The translations under genes and the position numbers were made by a program. A stretch of DNA of 64,000 nucleotides from Corythoichthys intestinalis (taxonomy: Eukaryota; Chordata; Actinopteri; Syngnathiformes; Syngnathidae). This document shows positions 13,518-23,713 of the stretch, piece by piece. Position 1 is the stretch's first letter; each line of letters begins with the position of its first letter. The notes beneath the pieces were generated by a model. The model searched no databases. It saw only the letters and a program-made list of their open reading frames with translations, and was not told the DNA's origin. The stretch is taken from contig NC_080416.1 of NCBI RefSeq assembly GCF_030265065.1, positions 20,499,501 through 20,563,500 of the forward strand. Reading direction: 5' to 3'.

Positions 13518-14945
13518 CAGTGGGGCAAATAATAAGTCAACCACTAATTGTGCAAGTTCTCCCACTTGAAAATATTAGAGAGGCCTGTAATTGTCAACAT
13601 GATTAAACCTCAACCATGAGAGACAGAATGTGAAAAAAAAAAACAGAAAATCACATTGTTTGGTTTTTAAAGAATTTATTTGCAAATCATGGGGGAAAAT
13701 AAGTATTTGGTCAATACCAAAAGTTCATCTCAATACTTTGTTATGTAAACTTTGTTGGTAATAACGGAGGCCAAACGTTTTCTGTAACTCTTCACAAGCT
13801 TTTCACACACTGTTGCTGGCATTTTGGCCCATTCCTCCATGCAGATCTCCTCTAGAGCAGTGATGTTTTGGGGCTGTCGTTGGGCAACACGGACTTTCAA
13901 CTCCCTCTGCAGATTTTCTATGGGGTTGAGACCTGGAGACTGGCTAGGCCACTCCAGGACCTTGAAATGCTTCTTATGAAGGCACTCCTTTGTTGCCCTG
14001 GCTGTGTGTTTGGGATCATTGTCATGCTCAAAGACCCAGCCATGTCTCATCTTCAATGCCCTTGCTGATGGAAGGAGATTTTCAATCAATATCCCTCCAT
14101 ACATGGCCCCATTCATTCTTTCCTTTACACAGATCCGTCGTCCTGGTCCCTTTGCAGAAAAACAGCCCCAAAGCATGTTGTTTCCACCCCCATGCTTCAC
14201 AGTGGGTATGGTGCAATTCAGTATTCTTTTTCCTCCAAACACGAGAACCTGTGTTTCTACCAAAAAGTTCTATTTTGGTTTCATCTGACCATAACACATT
14301 CTCCCAGTCCTCTTCTGGATCATCCAAATGCTCTCTAGCGAACCGCAGACGGGCCTGGACGTGTACTCTCTTCAGCAGGGGGACACGTCTGACAGTGCAG
14401 GATTTGAGTCCCTGGCGGCGCATTGTGTTACTGATAGTAGCCTTTGTTACTGTGGTCCCAGCTCTCTGTAGGTGATCAACTAGGTACCCCCGTGTGGTTG
14501 TGGGATTTTTGCTCCCCATTCTTGTTATCATTTTGACGCCACGGGGTGAGGAGGGTGCTGAAAGTCCGTGTTGCCCAACGACAGCCCCAAAACATCACTG
14601 CCTTAGAGGAGATCTGCATGGTGGAATGGGCCAAAATACCAGCAACAGTGTGAGAAAAGCTTGTGAAGAGTTACAGAAAACATTTGGCCTCCGTTATTGC
14701 AAACAAAGGGTACATAAAAAAGTATTGAGATGAACGTTTGGTATAGACCAAATACTTATTTTCCACCATGATTTGCAAATAAGTTCTTTAAAAATCAAAC
14801 AATGTGATTTTCAGTTTTTTTTTTTTCACATTCTGTCTCTCATGGTTGAGGTTTACCCATGTTGACAATTACAGGCCTCTATAATATTTTCAAGTGGGAG
14901 AACTTGCACAATTAGTGGTTGACTAAATACTTATTTGCCCCACTG
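13518..14945 (-). mobile_element. Tc1-like transposon with snap-back structure (both ends are the 3' end)
   Basis: The element is flanked by TA (13,516-13,517 and 14,946-14,947) with ends CAGTGGGGCAAATAATAAG and, inverted, CAGTGGGGCAAATAAGTATT. In a normal copy only one end adjoins the transposase C-terminus. Here both ends do: 13,518 to about 13,900 and about 14,559 to 14,945 are inverted copies of the same 3' terminal segment, including the last 60 or so codons. The single central - strand coding copy runs into the right arm within its DNA-binding domain, so the original 5' end and N-terminus are gone. It is 1,428 bp with arms of about 385 bp. Confidence 0.88.
13730..14558 (-). pseudogene. 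Tc1-like transposase, N-terminally truncated and frameshifted
   Basis: Cut-and-paste DD34E transposase remnant. It starts abruptly in the DNA-binding region ([18 protein letters not shown]), then carries the second helix-turn-helix (VTKATISNTMRRQGLKS), the first catalytic aspartate in [12 protein letters not shown], a frameshift near 14,230-14,270, then [15 protein letters not shown], the second aspartate in [11 protein letters not shown] and the glutamate in [11 protein letters not shown], ending VYITKY. The first 60-70 residues of a normal 340-residue protein are missing, replaced by an inverted copy of the 3' end. Confidence 0.85.
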
Positions 14946-15017
14946 TATCATGCAGCCTATTATAATAAGATAATATACTTCTAAAAAAATCATGAGACAC
15001 AATACATAAACTATAAG

Positions 15018-15115
15018 GCTGGCTCAAGTGATAGAGTGTCCAGTGACTGAAGAGTTCAGAATGTGTTAAAGTGTCCTTGGGCAAGCCACTGACCTAACCC
15101 TAACCCTGAAATAAA
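15018..15115 (+). repeat. Worn tRNA-derived SINE fragment
   Basis: The stretch has words common in fish SINEs: an A-box-like part near 15,018 (GGCTGGCTCAAGTGATAG), GTGTCCTTGGGCAAGCCACTGA near 15,070-15,091 and a CCTAACCCTAACCC tail-like stretch. It lacks a clear B box and target duplication. It resembles part of the SINE at 44,720-44,930. Confidence 0.45.
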
Positions 15116-16720
15116 TGAGAAACTTATCATGTGCCTTACCAGGTTAAACAAATAAAACAATTTTAAAAATGAAAAAGATAAACATATAACAAAAGGCACA
15201 ATACAATCTGATACTATAAGGTATCATCTGATTCTGATCAGATACCATTTGATTAACTATAATTCTATAAAGTGCTGTAGGGAAAATAATACCCCAGAAG
15301 ATAAGCCCATTTAGGATGTCGTGTGATACTAGTAATGTTCGTCTTGATGCATGTTATTACATTGTGTAGATGTTTAAAATAAAACTAGGAAAGGGAGAAC
15401 ATTTGTTAATTAGCCCCCAACTTGTTTTAAATTACCTTAGACACTAGCCTGAAAATATTACTTTTTACAGTTGTTAAGGTTTTTCTATTTGATAAAATTT
15501 GTCAGAAACTTAAGCAAGATTGACTGGCTATCTGTTTGTCTCACCGCAATAGTGGCAGTTATTAATTTAGTAACTCAAGGCAAGACTGAATAAAAATGTA
15601 CCGGTATTTATTTATCCATGTGGGAAAAAAAATCACAAATGCAAGCATGCATCTAGTATTTTCCTTTTTTTCTTCAGTTTTACATCAGTGTTAAAGAATT
15701 GTAGTTCTCTGATTTCATATATCTCAAGTAGTAGTAGGAGTAGTAGTAGTAGTACTAGTGCAACGTCACATAATGAATTTACCTGACTTTAACTGAAAAT
15801 ACTACGTTTAAAAAAAGGCCTGCACATACAAGAACATATATGATATACATAATTGGCGTTATGAAGAAATCTATTTCTTGTGTACACAATATACGGTACA
15901 CCCTGAGAAAATAATGGAAACGAGTGATAGCAGATCTGCTGGTGAGAGACTGGCTGGGCTGAACAAGGCAATTATTTTAATTGCAAACTGCACATGCAGG
16001 GAGGAAGACTGCAAAACATAACACATCCCCTGAATGCAAACAGTTCTATTACAGTGGCTCGTCACTTCTTTTTTTACTTGTCTACAGATAGAAAGAAGCA
16101 AGAACTTAGCAAGACAGTGATCTGCCAAGATGATTTACTTTCAATTAGATTTTGACAGCGCGCGTTCCCTTCACTGCCCTCCGAATCTACATTTTGGGAC
16201 ATGGCGCTTCAGCATTGATTGGGTTGAACCTTGAGGAGATGACCTCTGACTAAACAATTTAATTTGACTGAGTGGGGTGTCCAGGTGACGTCAACATCTG
16301 CCATTTTTAGATTGCTTCGTCATGCAGAATGGTATTTGTAGTTTACTTGATTAGGTCCAATTTTCTCTTTGGTTGCAGTGAAGGTTTTAGCACATTGAAA
16401 TTTTCAGTGTTGCAATTTACACATCAAAACAGTATGCTGGGTGCTTTTTCCAGCCAAAACCGATATGAGAACTTCTTCGCTTGCAGCATTTTTTTTAAAC
16501 AGGTATATTCAGTTTGCATATTCAGAAGGAGCAGCTTTGAAAAGAAGAATACATTTTGCATCAGCTCAACTTGAATACAAGTGCATATTATACAGAAATG
16601 TTGCTTTACAACAACTGGGAAATGTTGAAATCTGTCAAAATAATAATCATAGTAATATCTCCCTTAAATCTTTTCAAATCAGCACTAATTGAAATAAATA
16701 TATATTTGACTTTCCACACA
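15116..16720. other. Intergenic stretch, no gene recognised
   Basis: No coding or RNA gene is recognised. A short (AGT)n run lies at about 15,728-15,755. The rest is AT-rich unique-looking sequence. Confidence 0.5.
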
Positions 16721-16944
16721 TACACTGCCGGCCAAAAGTATTGACACCCCTGCGATTCTGTCAGATAATGCTCAATTTCTCCCAGAAAATGATTGCAATG
16801 GCGTACCGCACGCATGCTATTTTTAGACCGTGACGTCGCATCGTAAAGCGGAAGTAAAGCAGAAGTGGGACATTATAGACCCGCCCTCGCAAAGAAACCA
16901 TGTTAATTCTGCTACTTTTCGCCGGTAATCTTTCAAAAACGAAC

Positions 16945-17146
16945 ATGCCAATCACACATGGCTTTTTTGGAACTTGTAGAAACAACTCTAGACAGTACGA
17001 CATGAAGGATGTTTTCTTCATACGTTTCCCGAAACCAAAAACTCGGGAGGAAAAAATGTGAAGAATGAATCAACTTGTGCGGACTTTTAACACCAGCTCG
17101 GTGAATCCATTCACATTTTATATGCAGTAAATATTTTGTTGGGTTG
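16945..17146 (+). pseudogene. THAP zinc-finger-like fragment, degraded
   Basis: Reads as a decayed THAP domain: MPITHGFFGTCRNNSRQ, then VFFIRFPKPKTREEK, and after a one-base shift C-E-E-stop-I-N-L-C-G and FICSKYFVG. THAP fingers (C2CH) have C-x2-4-C, an FHRFP motif, a KC..WI..CGR block and C-x2-H in a CSKHF context. Here the FIRFP, CEE(W)INLCG and ICSK(H)F blocks are present in order, but with a stop at the tryptophan, a frameshift and H to Y at the last zinc ligand. It lies in DNA inserted near the left end of a Tc1-like element. It may come from a THAP-encoding transposon, for example the ISL2EU type. The call is by motif only. Confidence 0.6.
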
Positions 17147-17469
17147 GCATGGTCTTTCAGAGGACAAAGTGGTAAGCCATTTTGATATTTTTAACTTATT
17201 TTTTAGAGTGACGTTGTGCTGTGCTGCTTCTGTCTAACAATGAATGACCTGAAAAGAATTAAAATGGTATCTGACTGCCACTGTTATCTTTTCTGTTGTA
17301 AAAAAAAAAAAAAAAACATCTTTAGTAAAGGAGAAGTGTAAATAAATTATACAATTAAGATTTGTTATCAATTAAAAAATTAAAAGTGTTTGTTGGCTGT
17401 CAGTGAGTAGCATTTGCGATCGCTACACAAAATATAAATTACCCCCAAGAACGGTCAGAGACGTAGGAC

Positions 17470-17477
17470 AACCACTA

Positions 17478-17525
<48 letters not shown>

Positions 17526-17592
17526 ATTTATTTTGCTTGCAATGAAAAAACACAAAGGACATTGCAAAAAAAAAAAAAAAAAAAAAAAAAAT
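17470..17592. repeat. (TA)n tract and poly-A run
   Basis: An interrupted TA dinucleotide tract at about 17,475-17,528 is followed, after 35 bases, by an uninterrupted A run of about 24 bases ending near 17,590. Both lie at the junction where the inserted DNA meets the left arm of the Tc1-like element. Confidence 0.9.
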
Positions 17593-17809
17593 TATTCATT
17601 ATCATTTTACATAAAACTCCAAAAATGGGCCGGACAAAAGTATTGGCACCCTCAGCCCAATACTTTGTAGCACAACCTTTAGACAAAATAACTGAACAAC
17701 CGCTTCCGGGATTCATCAATGAGTTTCTTACAATGCTCTGCTGGAATTTTAAACCATTCTTCTTTGGCCAACTGCTTCAGGTCTCTGAGATTTCTAGGGT
17801 GCCTTATTA

Positions 17810-18941
17810 ACTGCCATTTTCAGATCTCTCAATATGTGTTCTATGGGATTCAGGTCTGGACTCATTTCTGGCCACTTTAGAAGTCCAACACTGCTTTCTC
17901 TCAAGCCATTGTCTAGTGCTTTTTGAAGTGTGTTTTGGGTCATTGTCCTGCTGGAAGACCCATGACCTCTGGGGAAGTCCCAGCCTTCTCACACTGGACC
18001 CAATATTATGTTGCAAAATTTGTTGGTAGTTTTCAGACTTCATAATGCCATGCACATGGTCAAGCAGTCCAGTGCAAGAGGCAGATAAGCAACCCCAAAA
18101 GATCAGGGATCCATGTTTGCCTGTGGGGACAGTGTTCTTTTCTTTGAAGGCCTTGTTTTTTCCCCTGTAAACTCTATGTTGATGCCTTTCCCAAAAAGCT
18201 GTACTTTGTCTCATCTGACCAGAAATCATTCTTCCATAACATTTTTGGCTTTCTCAGGTAAGTTTTGGCAATCTCCAGCCTGGCTTTTTTATGTCTCTGC
18301 GTCATAAGTGGGGTTTTCCTGGGTATTACCATAGACCAGGGGTTTTCAACCCAGTCCTCAAGGCACACTGTGGGTCCTGGTTTTTGTTCCAGCCGATCCA
18401 GCAGAGACAGTTGAACCAATGAGGCTTCTGCTAAAACAAGCCACACCTGACTGCAATCAACTGATTGCACTTGTAAAACACCAGATTGGGGAAAAAGTGT
18501 TGTCATCTTGTTTGGTAAGAATGAAATCCTGCACCCACAGTGTGCCTTAGTGGAATAGGTTGGGAACCCCTGCCATAGACCATAGAGTCCCTTTCCATTT
18601 AGACGTCGACGGATAGTATGAATTGACAATGTTGTACCCTCGGACGCCAGGACAGCTAGAAGTTGTTTGGATGTTAGTTGAGGTTCTTTATCCACCATCC
18701 GCACAATCTTTCGTTGAAATCTGTTGTCAATTTTTCTTCCCCATCCACATCTAGGAAGGTTAGCCACAGTTCCATGGGCTTTACACTTATTGATGACACA
18801 AGGCACAGTAGACACAGGAGCATTCAGGTCTTTGGAGATGGACTTGTAGCCTTGAGATTGCCCATGCTTCCTCACAATTTTGCTTCTCAAGTCCTCAGAC
18901 AGTTCTTTGGTCTTCTTTTCTCCATGCTCAATGTGGTACAC
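17810..18941 (-). pseudogene. Tc1-like transposase, frameshifted and split by a MITE
   Basis: Relic of a DD34E transposase. The N-terminus holds the paired helix-turn-helix region (KTKELSEDLRSKIVRKHGQ, YKSISKDLNAPVSTV, then LTSKQLLAVLASEGTTLS). The first catalytic aspartate is in DFWSDETKYSFLGK. A frameshift follows, then TGKHGSLIFWGCLSA and the second aspartate in FQQDNDPKHTSKST; the PDLNPIEH glutamate motif appears only in another frame (near 17,830-17,860). The 236-bp MITE at 18,337 lies between the DNA-binding and catalytic parts, yet the frame stays open through it. Confidence 0.82.
18337..18572. mobile_element. hAT-type MITE with perfect 8-bp target duplication
   Basis: The 236-bp element is flanked by CCATAGAC at 18,329-18,336 and again at 18,573-18,580. 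The terminal repeats are CAGGGGTTTTCAACCCAGTC and, inverted, CAGGGGTTCCCAACCTATTC; both continue to AAGGCACACTGTGGGT. It has no coding capacity and matches a widespread fish hAT MITE type. It inserted into a Tc1-like transposase gene after that element had already arrived, and it is the younger of the two. Confidence 0.93.
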
Positions 18942-19278
18942 ACAAGGACACAGGACAAAGGTTGAGTCAACTTTAATCCATTTTAACTGGCTGCAAGTGT
19001 GATTTAGTTATTGCCACCACCACATGTGCCACAGGTACACAAATTAGAGAAGCATCACGATTTTTCAAAGGGTGCCAAGAATTTTGTCTGGCTCACTTTT
19101 TGAGTTTTGTGTAAAATGATAATGATTGAATTTTTTTCCTCTTTCTGTTTTGTCATTGCAAGGAAAATGAATGAAGATATTACTACCAAAGCATTTGTCA
19201 TTGCAATCATTTTCTGGGAGAAATTGAACATTATCTGACAGAATTGCGGGAGTGCCAATACTTTTGACCAACAGTGTA

Positions 19279-20339
19279 TGTAATAACAGTAAAGTAACAT
19301 ATTAAGGGGAAAAAACACCTTTATCATGTCCATCTGAGAGGACTCTTGATTACTTAATGGAAAATATATGTATATCAACTTTCATTTTTTTATGTATAAC
19401 AGTGGAAAAACATACACAAAAGCCAGTATTTCCAGGAAGTGTCCATCAAACATAGGGGCAGACATTTTACCAACATGGTACAATTTCAAGCAATCAAATG
19501 CAAGTATCCCAAATTACCTGCCCTTTTTGTTACATTAATACCCATTATCACACGCACCTTTGCTCCATTTTATTCTTGTTTTTGTGTGCAGGGATAGCTG
19601 ACATTACAAAATGGCTGCGCCCGTAAGAGGTGACGTTTTTTTGTGTGTGTTTAAACATTATTCCATCATCAGAGTTTTAAGAAATTCGCAATTCGCATGC
19701 CAAAATACTTTGAGTAATTTTTCTTTTTTTTATGGATGTCATTTATACTAAGTGTCGATTTATGCTTTAAAGACACAACAGTAAAGCAATAACATCAAAT
19801 TATTTGCAATGCAAGATTAACTACTCCCTATAATATTCTTGTGTGTGTCGGTCTCTCTGGGTGGGTTCAGGTTAAAACTGTGCATAATAACGATAAGAAG
19901 GATTTTGTGGTGCTTGCTGGTATAAACTTTAACAGGTCAATAAAAAAAAAAACTATTGCTGCAAAACATACAAAATAATTCATTTTGTATGAAACTTGGC
20001 TTTGCAGAACCTGTGTTTTGGTCACTGGCGCCCCTGTGTGGCATGTTGGAAAGTTACCCCAAGCTTCTACGTCACGTATTTTGATAAATGAGGGCAATCA
20101 AGTAAATAATTTTATTGCTGGCTGAAGGATACGGTATTCTCATTGTACAAATACATTTACAAGAAAACCTTTTCATGGTAGGGGGGGAGGGGGGGGGTTG
20201 TAAAACCCCAACCCAAGCCCCACTATGAAAAAGTTCTCCTGACCTCAAATTCTCAATTCATTGATATGACACGCGCGTTAAAGTAGCATGACGTTAAAAT
20301 AAATAAATATGTGCTCCAATTTGGAACTCAAATGACGGA
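19279..20339. other. Intergenic stretch with a G-rich tract
   Basis: No gene is seen. At about 20,179-20,199 there is a run of seven G, an A and nine G, able in principle to form a quadruplex on the + strand. The rest is AT-rich and unremarkable. Confidence 0.5.
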
Positions 20340-20536
20340 CCAAGACTGAAGAGTTGCTCCATCCCATTTCCTGCAGAAGGTTCCTGAGGGAGGGCCAAAG
20401 TGAACTCGGAAGCATGGGAAAGTTCTCTTCACTTTATTTTTCCGATGACACGGAATCTTTTTAAAGAAGGCGAATACGATTCAGAGGAACATACAGGGAG
20501 AGAGCTGGAGACATAGACGTTCCACGAGAGAGAAAG
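20340..20536 (+). other. Possible non-coding first exon of the gja4-like gene
   Basis: Connexin genes usually have a non-coding first exon upstream of a single coding exon. This stretch is less AT-rich than its surroundings and ends with AGAGAGAAAG followed by GTAGAAG, a passable splice donor, 1.75 kb before the acceptor in front of the coding exon. There is no transcript evidence and the 5' limit is arbitrary. Confidence 0.2.
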
Positions 20537-22291
20537 GTAGAAGCTGTTTGACATGCTTTAAATATGAAAATATATCATATTTGTTTAGCTTAAAAGTAAA
20601 ACAAACTGACAGAAAATATAAATAATTCTGAGTTCAAATTGTACTCTATTTTTGGGGTCAGTTCTAAAATTGAGCTCGTCTGTAGCCTTAAATATTTTTC
20701 CGTTTGGATTACAGTTTCTTCAATTGCATCCCTAATAATTTATAAAATATTTTGTGCTATTGTGTATTTAAAGTCAATGAAATACTCCGGCGATTACGGA
20801 TAATTATTACATTTCCCCCCCCCAATTTAATAAATTTTATTGCACTAATATTTTAAAATTGTTATTATTTTTGTAGTGCTTTTGCATATTTAATTACGTA
20901 AATGTTGTTGATTTCCAGTTATTATGCCCCTCACTTTGATTTTTTTTTTTTTTTAATATATATATGTACATATTCAAAATTTACAAAAAAAAATGTGCAT
21001 TCTTGTTAAACAGCAAATAAGAGGAATATGTGTTTGAACAAGGACACCTTCCTTTGTTTCACACTGTCCAAGTGAGTGTGTATTTACTTTATATGGGAAT
21101 TATTTTGCCCCCATTGATGTTTTCCTTTTTTGGAAGGGCTGAACTAACAGAAAAACAAAGTAGTCTAAATAAGTCAACAAGTATCACAGCGGTATCCCAA
21201 TCTCCCACACAGGATGTTTACTCAGATTGCGTGTTTGTGAGTGTGTGTGTGTGTCACTTCTCGACACACTACTGTGTCATTACCATTAAACACTTCAAAC
21301 GACCCCCATCCGCTGCCCGTGAAATTATGGCAATTATATGTAACTAATTGAAGGATTATATTAAAGCACTGATTTGTTCTTATTTCGATTATTAACAATG
21401 TTGGAAATGTTTTAAATGATTATTTAATATATTTCATGTTAAATTTTGACAATGAAGGACAGCACAATTGCATGTGTGCGTACGTGCATGTGTGTAAAGG
21501 TCTTGTTTTGAAGCCCATTGTAATAACACTAAGTTCGTGGAAGAAGCAATAGGGGGCAAAGCCAAATAATATTGAGAGGAAAAAAATGAGCAGGAGCTTA
21601 GTGGGAGTATATTACTTAACTGAAACATTAATAAATCTACATAATTGCGCACGTATGCATTAGTTGTGTGCTTGTAAAACACCCAGTGCTGAAATCAAAT
21701 ACCAGTTAGGTGTTAAGTGTTGTTCTTTGTAAAAATGCAGGTATAAAAGCAGAGGTGGGTAATTTTCGACAGTTATAATGCCTGGAATCAAATTATGCTT
21801 GAGAGCAGCAGTTGCTGTGTCCAATTTGAACACAAAGACCTTACTATTAAAGAGAAATAAAGAGTTGTTTTTTATTGGGCATTTGTTTTGGTTCAACCTG
21901 GCTAATTTTTTCGCAGTAAAAATAAGAGAACTTGTATAGTCGGAGGGAAATGATGAACATAAGCGGTTTTGTGCAAGTATGAGAAATTAAAACTAAAAAA
22001 GTTAGGATTAGACAAAGTATTTGAAAAAATGAGTCAGTTTGTGAAAAGCAAAACAAAGTTAAACCTGCAGAAAATTACTGTAGTACCACAAAAGACAACT
22101 GTACAGCTACATGGTTAAAACTCAGGCAGTGATTACAAAGGAAAAAACTACTGTATATGAAGTCCTCCGCTATGGTTCATCTCCTCAAGAAGCATGATGG
22201 AGGCTCGAATTCAAACTATTTCAACGAGAGTCCATTAAAAGCATTCCACACTATATTCTTTTTGTCTTTGTGGTTTTTAAAGGAGCAGAGG

Positions 22292-23389
22292 ATGTCCAGA
22301 GCTGACTGGTCCTTTCTGGAGCACCTGCTGGAGGAGGGCCAGGAGTATTCGACTGGCATTGGTCGTGTCTGGCTAACTGTTCTCTTCCTGTTTCGTATGT
22401 TGGTGCTCGGCACAGCAGTCGAGTCTGCCTGGGACGACGAGCAAGCGGACTTCATCTGTAACACACGACAACCAGGTTGTACGGCAGTTTGCTACGACAA
22501 AGCCTTCCCCATCTCCCATTTTCGCTACTTTGTCCTCCAAGTCATTTTCGTCTCCACGCCAACCATCTTCTATTTTGGATACGTGGCTATACGGTCTGGG
22601 AAGGAAGAAGTTGGAAAAAATGAAAGCAGGCAGGTAGAAGAAGGTGGTGGAGGTAGGATAGGGGTTGTAACAGAAAGGGATAAAGAAAAGACAAATCAAA
22701 AAGAGGGGGCTGCAAGAAAAGGAAGCATAGTTGAGAGGAGTCCACCCGAAGCTCCAAAACTGAAAGGAAGGTTGTTATGCGCGTACACATTCAGCATCCT
22801 TCTAAAAGTTCTGCTAGAAGTCGGCTTCATCCTGGGGTTGTGGTTCCTTTATGATGGCTTCCTAGTTGAAGCAAAGTTTGAGTGTGTGGGCTTCCCATGC
22901 CCTCATACAGTGGACTGCTTTGTCTCTCGACCTACAGAGAAGACCATCTTCACCATCTACACTCAGGCCATCGCAGCTGTTTCCTTGCTGCTCAACCTCT
23001 TTGAGCTCCTACACCTTCTTCAGCTAGCAATTTCACAGCGACTGAGGAAACAGTACAGCTCCCAGGGTCAGGTGTATTTACCACAGCTAGAACAGGCAGG
23101 TACGGTGGCCCGTTCGGAAGCCCCGCGGACACGGGAAGAAACACAAGAGTCTTACAATGGCAGCCTACCAGTGCCAAGTGAGGCTACAGGCTTCACGAAC
23201 CCCTGTGAAAGCTATGGCAATCTAGCCATAGCAGTCAACTGGGAACCTGCAGAGGGAGGGAGTGATGTGCTTCCTAGCTATACGAACTGCATGGAGGCTA
23301 TGAGGACATCACGTTCACCTAGGAACCACTACGGAGCAAAGACCAAGAACAATCATAGGGGAATTGCAAAACAGAAGCACTATGTCTGA
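22292..23389 (+). CDS. gja4: Alpha connexin, gap junction protein Cx39.4/Cx37 type
   Basis: A 365-residue connexin; six would form a hemichannel and two hemichannels a gap-junction channel between cells. The start at MSRADWSFLEHLLEE follows a likely acceptor (TTTTTAAAG, cut at 22,283) by eight bases; an in-frame ATG 45 codons upstream lies in the intron. Seen: N-terminal helix, four hydrophobic segments (about 23-45, 80-102, 163-187, 215-245), first loop cysteines C56, C63, C67 (C-x6-C-x3-C) and second loop C198, C203, C209 (C-x4-C-x5-C) followed by FVSRPTEKTIF. The cytoplasmic loop is charged and the tail long, as in alpha connexins. Known: zebrafish Cx39.4 has two extra N-terminal residues (SR) and acts in pigment stripe patterning; the SR is present here. 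smim12 next door supports GJA4 orthology. The frame is intact. Confidence 0.93.
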   Translation: MSRADWSFLEHLLEEGQEYSTGIGRVWLTVLFLFRMLVLGTAVESAWDDEQADFICNTRQPGCTAVCYDKAFPISHFRYFVLQVIFVSTPTIFYFGYVAIRSGKEEVGKNESRQVEEGGGGRIGVVTERDKEKTNQKEGAARKGSIVERSPPEAPKLKGRLLCAYTFSILLKVLLEVGFILGLWFLYDGFLVEAKFECVGFPCPHTVDCFVSRPTEKTIFTIYTQAIAAVSLLLNLFELLHLLQLAISQRLRKQYSSQGQVYLPQLEQAGTVARSEAPRTREETQESYNGSLPVPSEATGFTNPCESYGNLAIAVNWEPAEGGSDVLPSYTNCMEAMRTSRSPRNHYGAKTKNNHRGIAKQKHYV

Positions 23390-23707
23390 CTGAGGCTTGA
23401 TGAAAATCATTTTGTTATCTTTCTAACATGCTTCTTTGCACATGACACTGGAGTAAACGAGGTGCCACATAAAAGCTCATATAAAAGACAAGAGTTGTAC
23501 TGTGAACCCAATGCCTCAGAGGCAGCAACACACTTCAGACAAACATTGGCTTGATAACAGACCCATTTTGGAGAACGCTCCCCATGGCAACTGAAATTTA
23601 TACTTTTCGGTCATGAGAGACTTTCTTGTTTCATTAAAAAGCTTGAATATGTAAGTGAAAAACAATGTCTTGTGAGCATTTAAGAGAGCAGTATTTTATC
23701 AGTTGTA

Positions 23708-23713
23708 AATAAA
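23708..23713 (+). terminator. Candidate polyadenylation signal of gja4
   Basis: AATAAA lies 319 bases after the stop codon, with GT-rich sequence upstream. It is the first canonical signal after the coding exon. Actual cleavage is not demonstrated. Confidence 0.5.

Larger units (their letters stand above)
16723..19276 (-). mobile_element. Tc1-like transposon with long inverted repeats and two internal insertions
   Basis: Flanked by TA at 16,721-16,722 and 19,277-19,278. The inverted ends pair over about 80 bases, with shared words such as CAAAAGTATTG, CTGTCAGATAATG and TTTCTCCCAGAAAATGATTGC. On the left the repeat breaks near 16,802 and resumes near 17,528 (TTGCAATGAAAAAAC), so about 725 bp of foreign DNA (THAP-like fragment, TA and A tracts) sits inside it. 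A second CGGACAAAAGTATTGGCACC word near 17,630 repeats the terminal word, giving an IR/DR-like end. The transposase is on the - strand and is itself split by a hAT MITE. Confidence 0.85.

Noticed and set aside
20179-20199. G-rich tract as a regulatory quadruplex
   Set aside because: It has two long G runs, not four separated ones, so it is recorded as sequence but not called a regulatory site.
22157-22291. 45-codon upstream extension of the gja4 frame
   Set aside because: The extension crosses a likely splice acceptor and precedes the conserved MSRADW start; no connexin has such a leader.
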